Of a DNA stretch of 64,000 bases, positions 26,655 to 34,691 are shown one piece after another. Position 1 is the first letter of the stretch, and each line of letters opens with the position of its first letter. This DNA is from a bacterium (GTDB lineage Bacteria; Bacillota; Clostridia; Lachnospirales; Lachnospiraceae): contig JAMPGX010000004.1 in assembly GCA_023663725.1 (NCBI GenBank), positions 54,670 through 118,669 on the forward strand, given 5' to 3'. The position numbers were made by a program, and so were the translations under genes. The notes below the pieces were generated by a model. That model made no database searches. It worked only from the letters and a program-made list of their open reading frames with translations, and had not been told where the DNA came from.

Positions 26655-27321
26655 CCTGATACCCAATGTTATGGAGAAACTGCCCGCCTTTTATGAGGCC
26701 ATCGGAGACACGCTGCAGATGGTCGCATGGTCGGGAGCGATCACTTTTATCATCGGCCTCATCTTGGGAGTGCTGCTCTCCGTCACGAAACAGGGAGCCA
26801 TATTGGAGAACCGTATTATCTATCAGATATTGGATAAATTGATCAGCCTTTTCCGTTCCATCCCCTTTATTATCCTGTTGACATGGGTTATGCCAATCTC
26901 CCGTGCAATCATGGGTACGGCTATCTATGTCAGGGGCGCCATCGTGCCGCTTGTATTCGGCGCAGTGCCGTTTTTTGCCCGACAGGTGGAGAGCGCTCTG
27001 GCGGAAATTGATCCAGGGCTGATTGAGGCGGCGCTCTCTATGGGGAACGGTCCTGTGGATATTATCTTTCGGGTGTATCTGCGGGAGAGTGTGGCGGCCA
27101 TCGCCAGAGGCACCACCATTACGGCGGTCAGTCTGCTCAACCTGACTGCCATGGCGGGCGTGGTGGGAGCGGGAGGATTGGGTGATTTCGCCGTGCGTTA
27201 CGGACATGACCGGAATATGACGGATGTGACGAATGTTACGGTGGTGGTATTGGTGGTTATGGTATGTATTATGGAGTTTATCGGCAGTCTGGTGGTCAAA
27301 AAAAATACGCATGAGCGATAA
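26635..27321 (+). CDS. metI: Methionine-type ABC transporter permease (second copy)
   Basis: A 228-residue permease with five spans. The EAA loop is IEAALSMGNGPVDIIFRVYL and the C-terminal motif reads TAMAGVVGAGGLGDFAVRYG, both MetI hallmarks. The ATG lies inside the 3' end of metN, with GGAGGTGATAAAAG in front of it, so translation is coupled. It works with the ATPase before and the lipoprotein after it. Confidence 0.93.
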   Translation: MQEFLNNLIPNVMEKLPAFYEAIGDTLQMVAWSGAITFIIGLILGVLLSVTKQGAILENRIIYQILDKLISLFRSIPFIILLTWVMPISRAIMGTAIYVRGAIVPLVFGAVPFFARQVESALAEIDPGLIEAALSMGNGPVDIIFRVYLRESVAAIARGTTITAVSLLNLTAMAGVVGAGGLGDFAVRYGHDRNMTDVTNVTVVVLVVMVCIMEFIGSLVVKKNTHER

Positions 27322-27417
27322 TCGGCAGGACTGCTGTTTAACTTATTTATTCCTGTCATCCCAAACAGTGCGGACAACCGCATAGCTGGGAGGACATACA
27401 AATCAGGAGGAGAAAAC

Positions 27418-28353
27418 ATGAAAAAATTAAGAAAATTCGTAACTCTGGCGCTTTCCACAGCGCTGTTGACTCTGGCTCTGGGCGCTTGCGGCGATGGGGA
27501 CAACGGAGAGGTTTCGGGCGGAGTGTCCACGCCGGACAGCCAGTCTTCCCAGGCTTCTGAGGACGCGATATCTTCGCGGGAGTCACAGACGGAGCCAGTC
27601 ACTGTAAAGCTTGGCGTTGTGGGCAGCATCTATGAGGAATTGTGGACTCCCGCTCAGGAGGCGCTGAGAGCGGAGGGCATTAATTTGGAGATCGTACAGT
27701 TCTCTGATTATGTGACCCCCAACAACGCGTTGGCCAATGGCGAGATCGATCTGAATGCTTTCCAGCACCGCATCTATCTGCAGAGCGAAATAGAGAGCTA
27801 TGGCTACGCCATTCAAAATATTGGCAATACCTTCATTATTCCTCTGAATCTCTACTCTCAGAAAATATCTTCTGTGGAGGAGTTAAAGGACGGGGATACG
27901 GTGGCAATTCCTGATGATCTGACCAACGGGGGACGCGCCCTTAAGGTTTTGGAGGCTGCGGGCTTGATCACGCTGAATCCGGAGGCGGCGTTTAACCCCA
28001 CTCTGGATGACATTGAGAATTACAATGTGGGAATCACCATCAAGGAGTTAAAGGCAAATGTGATTCCCTCTACTCTGCCGGATGTGGACGCGGCGGTGGT
28101 CAATGGAAACTATGCTCTGGATTTTGGGCTGAAAACGGAGGAGGCAATCTATCAGGACAGTGTTTTGGATGTGGAAGAGTACTGGAATCTGATTGCCGCC
28201 AGAACAGCGGATCTGGAGGATACAGAAAAGGTGGCCATATACGATAAGGTGGTCAAGGCATTTCAGTCCCCGGAGACAGAGACGGTATTTAATGACAACT
28301 ATGGCGGTTATTTTATCAAAGTAGGCTGGGATCAGGATCTGCTGGCGAAGTAG
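27418..28353 (+). CDS. metQ: MetQ-family substrate-binding lipoprotein (second copy)
   Basis: A 311-residue NlpA-family lipoprotein with signal peptide and lipobox LGAC (Cys at about 24), then a Ser-rich linker (to about residue 58) before the binding domain. Family segments include EIDLNAFQHRIYLQSEI and TVAIPDDLTNGGRALKVLE. The FQH box is typical of true MetQ proteins, while the first operon's copy has VEQH. The ligand is probably methionine or a close analogue. AGGAGGAG precedes the ATG. A strong nested hairpin (28381-28438) separates it from the enzyme genes. Confidence 0.92.
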   Translation: MKKLRKFVTLALSTALLTLALGACGDGDNGEVSGGVSTPDSQSSQASEDAISSRESQTEPVTVKLGVVGSIYEELWTPAQEALRAEGINLEIVQFSDYVTPNNALANGEIDLNAFQHRIYLQSEIESYGYAIQNIGNTFIIPLNLYSQKISSVEELKDGDTVAIPDDLTNGGRALKVLEAAGLITLNPEAAFNPTLDDIENYNVGITIKELKANVIPSTLPDVDAAVVNGNYALDFGLKTEEAIYQDSVLDVEEYWNLIAARTADLEDTEKVAIYDKVVKAFQSPETETVFNDNYGGYFIKVGWDQDLLAK

Positions 28354-28380
28354 GATAACTGTGATAACGGATATTTTTAT

Positions 28381-28438
28381 ATGGGCAAAATACAATATCC
28401 ATCCCCATGCGGGCCGAAAAGGGGATGGATATGCCCAT
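28381..28438 (+). promoter_or_regulatory. Nested mRNA hairpin between transporter and enzyme genes
   Basis: A perfect 12-bp stem (28395-28406 with 28421-28432, arm ATATCCATCCCC) has a 14-base loop. An outer pair, ATGGGC (28381-28386) with GCCCAT (28433-28438), extends it past an eight-base bulge. No T-run follows, so processing, stabilisation or partial attenuation is more likely than full termination. Confidence 0.6.
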
Positions 28439-28458
28439 GGAGACAGAGAGGTATACAT

Positions 28459-29862
28459 ATGCGGATAGACAGAAAAGAGCTTGAAAAAATCATATCGGAC
28501 AGTGACAGGAGAGTATTTGACGATATTCCGGCGGCGTATCTCAGCGACGCTCTGGGGCATATTCACGGTGAGGCGGAAGCGTTACTGTTTCCCATATCCA
28601 CCGATGAAGTGAGTGATATTCTGCGCTATGCCTATGAAAACCATACCGCTGTCACTCCCAGGGGAGCAGGGACCAATCTGGTGGGCTCCACTGTTCCCAT
28701 AAAAGGCGGCATCATCCTGGACCTGTCGCGTATGAATCGAATCCTTGAGCTGGATGAGGAAACTATGACCGCCACCGTGGAGCCGGGGGTGCTGTTACAG
28801 GACTTTCAGGCGTATGTGGAGCAGAGAGGGCTTTTTTATCCTCCCGACCCGGGGGAAAAAGCATCCAGCATCGGCGGTAATATCAGCACCAATGCGGGGG
28901 GAATGCGGGCAGTCAAATATGGCGTCACCAGGGATTATGTGCGGGGATTGGAAGTGGTGTTGGCGGACGGCAGTGTGCTGAACGTGGGCGGCAAGCAGGT
29001 GAAGGACGCCAGCGGCCTGTCCCTGAAAAATCTGCTCATTGGCTCAGAAGGTACTCTGGCTGTCATAACAAAATGCCTGCTGCGTCTGGTTCCCAAGCCG
29101 GAAACATCTGTCAGTGTGTTGGTTCCCTATGATGATTTGCACACAGGCATTAGCAGTGTTTTAACCATTCTGCGCGCGGATGCGGCTCCCACTGCCGTAG
29201 AGTTTATGGAGCGCAAGGTGGTGTCTCTGGGAGAGTCCTTTTCCGGCGTGCGGTATCCCAGGCCCGATGCCGGTTCCTATATCCTGCTGACCTTCGACGG
29301 GCATGCGGACGAGGTGGAGGCAAATCTGCAGCGGGTAAAACAATTGGTTCTGGGTAGCGGAGCCATGGATTATATAGTACTTAAAGATCCCGGGCAGGCA
29401 TCGGACATCTGGCGGGTTCGGGGCGCTCTGGTCAAGGCGGTGGAGGCGGTGTCCGAGCAATGGCCGGTGGATATTGTGGTGCCGGTGAACAAAACTGCGG
29501 AGTTTATTCAATTTATCAATGAATTGGAGGCGGCCTCCGGCATACGGATGATCAGCTTTGGCCATGCCGGAGACGGTAATGTCCATCTCTGTGTGGTCAG
29601 GGACGGCAGGGACGAGGCGACCTGGCGCAGGGAGCTGTGCGAAAATATGGAAAGAGCGTACGAAAAAGCCTATGCGTTGGGCGGCGTGGCCTCCGGTGAG
29701 CACGGTATCGGCATCGAAAAACAGAGGTATTTTCGGCGGGAGACATCCCGTGAGAATCTGCTGGTTATGAATCGGATCAAGGATGCTCTGGACGAGCGGC
29801 ATATTTTGAACGACAGGAAATCTTATATCACGGGAGGGCTGGAAAATGCAGAAATTATCTGA
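28459..29862 (+). CDS. FAD-linked 2-hydroxyacid oxidase (GlcD/D-lactate dehydrogenase type)
   Basis: About 467 residues. An N-terminal FAD_binding_4 (PCMH) domain (about 35-215, with TPRGAGTNLVGSTVP and PPDPGEKASSIGGNISTNAGG) and a C-terminal FAD-oxidase domain with the His motif FGHAGDGNVHL and GEHGIGIEKQRYF. These enzymes oxidise D-2-hydroxy acids such as glycolate or lactate to 2-keto acids, often with electron-transfer partners. Its place between metNIQ and an aminotransferase suggests a methionine-like 2-hydroxy acid, but that is inference. The start at 28459 follows GAGAGG. It overlaps the next gene by 17 bases. Confidence 0.88.
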   Translation: MRIDRKELEKIISDSDRRVFDDIPAAYLSDALGHIHGEAEALLFPISTDEVSDILRYAYENHTAVTPRGAGTNLVGSTVPIKGGIILDLSRMNRILELDEETMTATVEPGVLLQDFQAYVEQRGLFYPPDPGEKASSIGGNISTNAGGMRAVKYGVTRDYVRGLEVVLADGSVLNVGGKQVKDASGLSLKNLLIGSEGTLAVITKCLLRLVPKPETSVSVLVPYDDLHTGISSVLTILRADAAPTAVEFMERKVVSLGESFSGVRYPRPDAGSYILLTFDGHADEVEANLQRVKQLVLGSGAMDYIVLKDPGQASDIWRVRGALVKAVEAVSEQWPVDIVVPVNKTAEFIQFINELEAASGIRMISFGHAGDGNVHLCVVRDGRDEATWRRELCENMERAYEKAYALGGVASGEHGIGIEKQRYFRRETSRENLLVMNRIKDALDERHILNDRKSYITGGLENAEII

Positions 29863-31021
29863 GCGAACAGAATGCTTTACGGACTCGGTCATCCGGCGCA
29901 TGACCCGTATTTCCAACCGATACGGGGCGGTAAACCTGTCGCAGGGATTCCCGGACTTTGAACCTCCTAAGGCCATATTGGACCGGCTGGAGCAAGTCTC
30001 TCATGAAGATTTTCACCAATATTCCATCACATGGGGCGCGCAGAATTTCCGGGAGGCGCTGGCGGCGAAACAGTCCCGGTACATGGGACGGAGTATTGAT
30101 CCGGACAGTGAGATCGTCACTACCTGCGGCAGCACCGAGGCAATGATGGCTGCAATGATGACAGTGGCCAATCCCGGTGACAGGGTTATTGTCTTTTCTC
30201 CCTTTTACGAAAATTATGGGGCGGACACGATCCTTTCCGGCGCGGAACCTGTCTATGTGCCTTTGCAGCCGCCGGATTTCCATTTTGATCCGGAAGTGCT
30301 GGAGGACGCTTTTCGCACGCGCCCCAAAGCGTTGATTCTCTGCAATCCCTCCAATCCCTGCGGTAAAGTGTTTACGGGGGAGGAGTTGGCAATCATCGCG
30401 GCCCTGGCAAAAAAATATGATACCTATGTGATCACGGACGAGGTGTATGAGCATATTGTCTATGCTCCCCGCCGACATATTTATTTTGCTGCACTGCCCG
30501 ATATGTGGGAGCGGACCATCTCCTGTTCATCCCTCTCCAAGACCTATTCCATCACAGGCTGGCGGTTGGGCTATACCATCGCGCCGGCTCAGATCACGGA
30601 GCGCATCAGAAAGGTACATGATTTTCTGACGGTGGGCGCGGCGGCGCCCTTGCAGGAGGCGGTGATACCGGGGCTTATGTTCGGGGAGGAGTATTATACA
30701 AAGCTGTTGGAAAAATACACCCATAAGCGTGATCTGTTTCTGAGAGGGCTGGACTGCCTGGGGCTGTCCCATACCGTTCCGGAGGGCGCTTATTATGTGC
30801 TGCTGGATATTTCGGAATTCGGTTATGAGAGCGATCTGGAGTTCTGCGAGTTCCTGGCCAGAGAGGTGGGCGTGGGCGCCGTGCCCGGTTCCAGCTTTTT
30901 CAAGGAGAGGGAAAATCGGTTTATTCGGATGCATTTCGCAAAGAGAGACGAGACGCTGCGGGATGCGCTCAATCGGTTAGAGCGGCTGCGCAGTAAGGTT
31001 TCTTTGGTGTGCAGGATATAA
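29846..31021 (+). CDS. PLP-dependent aminotransferase, class I/II
   Basis: A 391-residue fold-type I aminotransferase. The cofactor lysine is Lys232 in SLSKTYSITGWRLGY. Other conserved parts are NLSQGFPDFEPP, the NPSNPCGKVF loop and ITDEVYEHIVY. The sequence resembles the KAT/methionine aminotransferase and PatA-like groups, which transaminate methionine, aromatic or other neutral amino acids. It is translated from within the 3' end of the oxidase gene. The order hydroxyacid oxidase then aminotransferase would convert a 2-hydroxy acid to its amino acid. Confidence 0.9.
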   Translation: MQKLSERTECFTDSVIRRMTRISNRYGAVNLSQGFPDFEPPKAILDRLEQVSHEDFHQYSITWGAQNFREALAAKQSRYMGRSIDPDSEIVTTCGSTEAMMAAMMTVANPGDRVIVFSPFYENYGADTILSGAEPVYVPLQPPDFHFDPEVLEDAFRTRPKALILCNPSNPCGKVFTGEELAIIAALAKKYDTYVITDEVYEHIVYAPRRHIYFAALPDMWERTISCSSLSKTYSITGWRLGYTIAPAQITERIRKVHDFLTVGAAAPLQEAVIPGLMFGEEYYTKLLEKYTHKRDLFLRGLDCLGLSHTVPEGAYYVLLDISEFGYESDLEFCEFLAREVGVGAVPGSSFFKERENRFIRMHFAKRDETLRDALNRLERLRSKVSLVCRI

Positions 31022-31067
31022 TTATTAAGTGCTGAGCCATCTCGAATTTGGAGTAAGGAGGAAAAAT

Positions 31068-32249
31068 ATGTCAGATATTCTCAGACAGCTAAATCAGGAA
31101 AAAGAATATATCATCGCCCTCAGACGGGAATTTCACCAGCATCCCGAACTGAGTCTACAGGAATACCGCACGGCCCGGCGCATAGAGGAGGAGCTGGATC
31201 GATTCGGTATTTCCCATTCCCGCGTGGGTGAAACCGGTGTGTTGGGGATACTTCGGGGAATCGGGCAAGGGGAAGGCGCGACGGTGCTGAGAGCGGACAC
31301 AGACGCGCTGCCCATTCAGGAGACCAATACCGTCAGCTATTGTTCACAGACCGAAGGAGTGATGCATGCCTGCGGGCATGATGCCCATATAGCCTGTCTG
31401 CTCGGCGCGGCTAAGGTTCTGGCGGCAAACAGGGATGCCTTTGGCGGAGAAGTAAGGCTGGTATTTCAACCGGCGGAGGAGATCGGACGGGGAGCCAAAC
31501 CCTTTCTGGAGGCGGGGATTCTGGAGGGAGCAGACCGAGTCTTCGGGCTCCATACAGCGCCGGATATTCCTTCCGGTCAAGTGGGCCTGAAACCGGGGCT
31601 GAATAATGCGGCGGTGGATCACTTCAAGATTGTGATACAGGGAAAATCCGCCCATGTATCCACCCCTCATCTGGGCATTGACGCACTGTATATTGCCAGC
31701 CATATCGTGGTGGCGCTACAGGCTCTGGTGACCCGCTGCAACTCCCCTGTGGAGCCGGTTATCATCGGCGTGGGAAAGCTGGCGGCCGGAACTACCTACA
31801 ATGCGCTGGCGGAGACGGCGGTGCTGGAGGGAACCACCAGGACCGTATCGCAGGGAAGTCGGGAGCGTATGCAGAGATTGGTGACGGAGACCGTACAGGG
31901 TATTGCGGGGATATATGGGGGTCACGGGACTGTCCAGTGGACGGATTTTGCTTCGGCCCTGATCAATGACGCGCAGGTCTGCCAGGAGGTGACAGAGGTG
32001 GTAGAACGGCTGTGGGGAGACGGCAAAGTGACTGCGGACCGCAGATTATCTCTGGGCGGTGACAACTTTGCCGAGTATATTCTCCGCACATCCGGCGCAT
32101 ACGCCTATCTGGGTACAGGCAATCCAGAGAAGCCAGGGACGCTGAACGCCGCTCACAACGGAAACTTTGATATCGATGAGGACGCTCTGATTCTGGGGGC
32201 CAGCCTTTACGCCGGATATGCGCTTATCAGGCGCGGAACTGTTGGATGA
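31068..32249 (+). CDS. M20D amidohydrolase (N-acyl amino acid hydrolase)
   Basis: A 393-residue cytoplasmic metalloenzyme of the HipO/IAA-amino acid hydrolase type. Metal-binding residues are in MHACGHDAH (Cys102, His104), the glutamate pair in QPAEEIGRGAKP, and the late His in AAHNGNFDIDE. A lid/dimerisation domain lies between. These enzymes release free amino acids from N-acyl forms, and several bacterial members (SndA-like) act on N-acetylcysteine or S-substituted cysteine conjugates. That fits a sulfur amino-acid salvage operon. AGGAGG precedes the ATG at 31068. The 3' end overlaps a convergent gene by 23 bases. Confidence 0.9.
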   Translation: MSDILRQLNQEKEYIIALRREFHQHPELSLQEYRTARRIEEELDRFGISHSRVGETGVLGILRGIGQGEGATVLRADTDALPIQETNTVSYCSQTEGVMHACGHDAHIACLLGAAKVLAANRDAFGGEVRLVFQPAEEIGRGAKPFLEAGILEGADRVFGLHTAPDIPSGQVGLKPGLNNAAVDHFKIVIQGKSAHVSTPHLGIDALYIASHIVVALQALVTRCNSPVEPVIIGVGKLAAGTTYNALAETAVLEGTTRTVSQGSRERMQRLVTETVQGIAGIYGGHGTVQWTDFASALINDAQVCQEVTEVVERLWGDGKVTADRRLSLGGDNFAEYILRTSGAYAYLGTGNPEKPGTLNAAHNGNFDIDEDALILGASLYAGYALIRRGTVG

Positions 32250-32775
32250 TCTCCACGATCTCGATATCGTCGCTCACCAGATACTCGCGGATGGGCGGCT
32301 CCTGTGGGGGATTTGGCCCGTTCTCCCAATATTTTTCCGCCATCCGCAGGTTCTCTTCCCGATGCACAGTGCCGTCAAAGCACTTGGTGGCGTCCCCGAT
32401 AAAACGGGCTCCCGTGACTTTGACCTTGACGATGGAAAAGGTGGGTCTACCCAGACCGATGAAATACTTTGCCCAATTCTGGGATTCCTGCAGGGTCTCT
32501 GACACATACAGGCAGCCCATGCGAGATGGGTAATCGGGATATTTTTCCCGCCTGATTTCCTCCAGAGCCAGTTCCCGCAGCGCTACTGCCACCGGATACT
32601 CCAGCTCCGTACCCTCATATTTCTGGGGATCGCGGTAAATCTCGTTTACGGTATCCAGCCTGGCCATCACCCGCTCATAGACGCCGCTGTGATGGTCTCC
32701 GTCAAACAAAATATGCTGTCCCAGCTCCAGGGGCCTATCCGTTACAACATGATAAGCGTAAAAGGTATCTGCCAT
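32227..32775 (-). CDS. DUF2441-like protein
   Basis: A 182-residue soluble protein that resembles DUF2441 proteins: YAYHVVTDRPLELGQHILFD, HHSGVYERVMARLD, ALRELALEEIRREKYPDYPSRMGCLYVSETL, then RPTFSIVKVKVTGARF. The function is not known to me. The preferred start (32775) follows GGAAAGGA. It overlaps the convergent amidohydrolase gene by 23 bases, which is unusually tight for genes of opposite direction. A palindromic repeat element lies just upstream (32808-33021), so its promoter may lie in or be displaced by that repeat. Confidence 0.75.
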   Translation of the reverse strand: MADTFYAYHVVTDRPLELGQHILFDGDHHSGVYERVMARLDTVNEIYRDPQKYEGTELEYPVAVALRELALEEIRREKYPDYPSRMGCLYVSETLQESQNWAKYFIGLGRPTFSIVKVKVTGARFIGDATKCFDGTVHREENLRMAEKYWENGPNPPQEPPIREYLVSDDIEIVEIIQQFRA

Positions 32776-32807
32776 ATTATTCCTTTCCACCTGTCTCAAT
32801 CAGATAG

Positions 32808-33021
32808 TTGCGAAAATCGGTTACTATGCGAGTGTCATTGTGCACATTGTATACTCCAACGCAGGCACGCTCTCGCTTCGTTCTCACCGTAGCGGTACAT
32901 AAGATGCTAAAATACAGCATCGAGGGTTGCTAGCAACCCTAGGTACCGACGGTTCGAAAGAGCACTGCTTATGGAATATACAATATGCTCAATTCGGTAC
33001 TGGCAATAAAAAGTTTTGCAA
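32808..33021. repeat. Palindromic dispersed repeat, copy A
   Basis: The outer parts are imperfect inverted repeats: CATTGTGCACATTGTATACT on the left matches the complement of the right part near 32970-32990. The core is a long stem (CGGTAC about 32893 with GTACCG about 32943) enclosing GATGCT/AGCATC and the perfect palindrome GGGTTGCTAGCAACCC. Three related copies lie at 53989-54660. It is non-coding and fills the gap between two reverse genes. Confidence 0.75.
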
Positions 33022-33032
33022 TTATTTACGTT

Positions 33033-33989
33033 TTAATGGGTATGTGAATTGATTATATCGCCCTTAACAAACAAATTATCCTTGCCCATGCCGCAGACAT
33101 AGGGGGAGGAGTCATATTGATAACATATCTCCAGAAAGTCTTTCCTGCTCTGAGGCTCCCGCATGAGCTTTGCCAGTATTTCGTTCGGAATCGTTCTGGC
33201 GTATGCGCCGGGGCCTGCCATCCGGATATTCCGCACCCCCTGTTTTTCCAACAGCGCTTTCAACTCATCCGGCAAAAAAGTGTAGGTGATGCACCAGGGC
33301 GTGCCGCCTCTTTTATACTCGGCGATCTCCTCTTCCCCGCCCATCAGACCGCTTTGCAGAAAATGATCCACGGCCTGTTTATTCAGCACAAAGGAATCTA
33401 TCGCGTGCTGTCTGTTCGCGATGAGCCGCTGCACCCATGGGTCAGGGCAGTCGGGGTCCAGGATAAACTGATTCTTTTGAATCGGATTGGCCAGATAGGG
33501 CAGATATCCCAGTCGGGAGGATACGCTGAACATAATCTTTTTTCCCGCTATGCGGACCAGTTCCCCGATCACCGTCTCCTGGTGAGGCCAGGTGTAGGAG
33601 ATGGGTGCGTCAAAGGATATGACCAGATCAAAAGCCCCATCGGAGTAGGCCGACAGGTCCTCCAGAGCGCCCCGCACAAAGGTGATATTCTGCTCCACCC
33701 CCGCGTCCTGGGCCAGCTCCCGCGCCTTGTCCAGCATGGGCTGGGAGATATCAAAATGTGTCACCCGACATCCCTTTTTTGCCAGCAATATGGAGAAGCG
33801 CCCGCATCCGGCGCCGCCGTCAAATACGGTCTCTATCCCGTCCAGACCTGCCAACAGTTCCCTCTCAATATGGCTTTTTTGAATGATGTCGTCGATAAAG
33901 GTCTCCTCCCTGTGGCTTTCCAGCTCTCCCTTATCGGGCTGGTTCCAAAGGCGCTCGGAAATCTTTTGGCTGATGTTCTGTGGTATCAT
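33033..33989 (-). CDS. SAM-dependent methyltransferase, class I
   Basis: A 318-residue soluble enzyme. The Rossmann motif I is VFDGGAGCGRFSILLAKKG, motif II HFDISQPMLDKAREL, and a post-II stretch NITFVRGALEDLSAYSDGAFDLVISF, all SAM-binding signatures. The N-terminal 60 residues and C-terminal 120 residues may define the acceptor, which cannot be told from sequence. GGGGAG precedes the ATG at 33989. It is a single-gene unit on the reverse strand between a repeat element and a CD3324-type gene. Confidence 0.87.
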   Translation of the reverse strand: MIPQNISQKISERLWNQPDKGELESHREETFIDDIIQKSHIERELLAGLDGIETVFDGGAGCGRFSILLAKKGCRVTHFDISQPMLDKARELAQDAGVEQNITFVRGALEDLSAYSDGAFDLVISFDAPISYTWPHQETVIGELVRIAGKKIMFSVSSRLGYLPYLANPIQKNQFILDPDCPDPWVQRLIANRQHAIDSFVLNKQAVDHFLQSGLMGGEEEIAEYKRGGTPWCITYTFLPDELKALLEKQGVRNIRMAGPGAYARTIPNEILAKLMREPQSRKDFLEICYQYDSSPYVCGMGKDNLFVKGDIINSHTH

Positions 33990-34095
33990 CTCTTCTCCCC
34001 TGTCTGCTTAGTGCATAAAAATCGATTTGTGTACAGTGTCAGTGTACCAGAGATTTTCTGCTTTAACCACCTCAGAATTGGTTTGAAAAAAGTTT

Positions 34096-34124
34096 GAGCC
34101 GACACCTGACAGGGGTATCGGCTC
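34096..34124 (-). terminator. Terminator after the CD3324-like gene
   Basis: GAGCCGACACC (34096-34106) pairs with GGTATCGGCTC (34114-34124) with one mismatch. On the reverse strand it is followed by AAACTTTTTT. It lies seven bases after the stop of the gene at 34131. Confidence 0.7.
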
Positions 34125-34130
34125 TTTGAC

Positions 34131-34400
34131 TCATGCCTTCATATTTCTGATGATGCGCTGTATGCTCTTGTGGGACAGGCAATACTTGTCCGCCAGCTCC
34201 GAAGTGGTCATTCCCTTGGAGTAATCCGCATAGATCAACTGATTCCGATGGGACAGCTCCTGCGTGATGCTGGTCTGCGACCCCCATTTCAGACGGTTCT
34301 CCGAGCGCCTGGGAATGTAGATATTCTCCCCGTCCACATACTGCTGTATCAGCGCAACGATCTCTTCCGGCAGGATCTCTCCCGCGTTTCTATAGCCCAT
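34131..34400 (-). CDS. CD3324-family helix-turn-helix protein
   Basis: An 89-residue protein. The N-terminal part (GYRNAGEILPEEIVALIQQY, then GENIYIPRR) is the hallmark of the CD3324 family. The C-terminal part (MTTSELADKYCLSHKSIQRII) is a helix-turn-helix of the Hin/MerR-recombinase-like type. Members are small putative DNA-binding proteins of clostridia with no known target. AGGAGG precedes the ATG. It is a single-gene unit with a terminator behind it. Confidence 0.85.
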   Translation of the reverse strand: MGYRNAGEILPEEIVALIQQYVDGENIYIPRRSENRLKWGSQTSITQELSHRNQLIYADYSKGMTTSELADKYCLSHKSIQRIIRNMKA

Positions 34401-34620
34401 GTCTGCCTCCTAAATATAGATTCTCTTTAGGAATAGCAATGGCTATGACAATTCATTTTCTCTTGCGATAGCCAGTGCTACGCAGACATAACATATCTTC
34501 TCATAAAAGATTTCCTCCTACTCTCCTATCGGCTGATATCCCTCCGACTGCTCTCATTTGTACATTCTAACAAAAGTATCTGCAAAAGTCAAAGCCAATA
34601 TCATACAGCGGCAAAAGACA

Positions 34621-34671
34621 TTGTAATCCAGAGGGAAATCCGTTATACTAAGAGCAGATAAGGGTATCTGC
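34621..34671 (+). promoter_or_regulatory. Promoter with a start-site palindrome for the AAA/DUF1703 gene
   Basis: TTGTAA (34621-34626) and TATACT (34644-34649) lie 17 bases apart. At the expected start of transcription, GCAGATA (34654-34660) pairs with TATCTGC (34665-34671). This could be an operator or a 5' hairpin. Confidence 0.6.
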
Positions 34672-34691
34672 CGGTATATGAGGAGGCGCTT

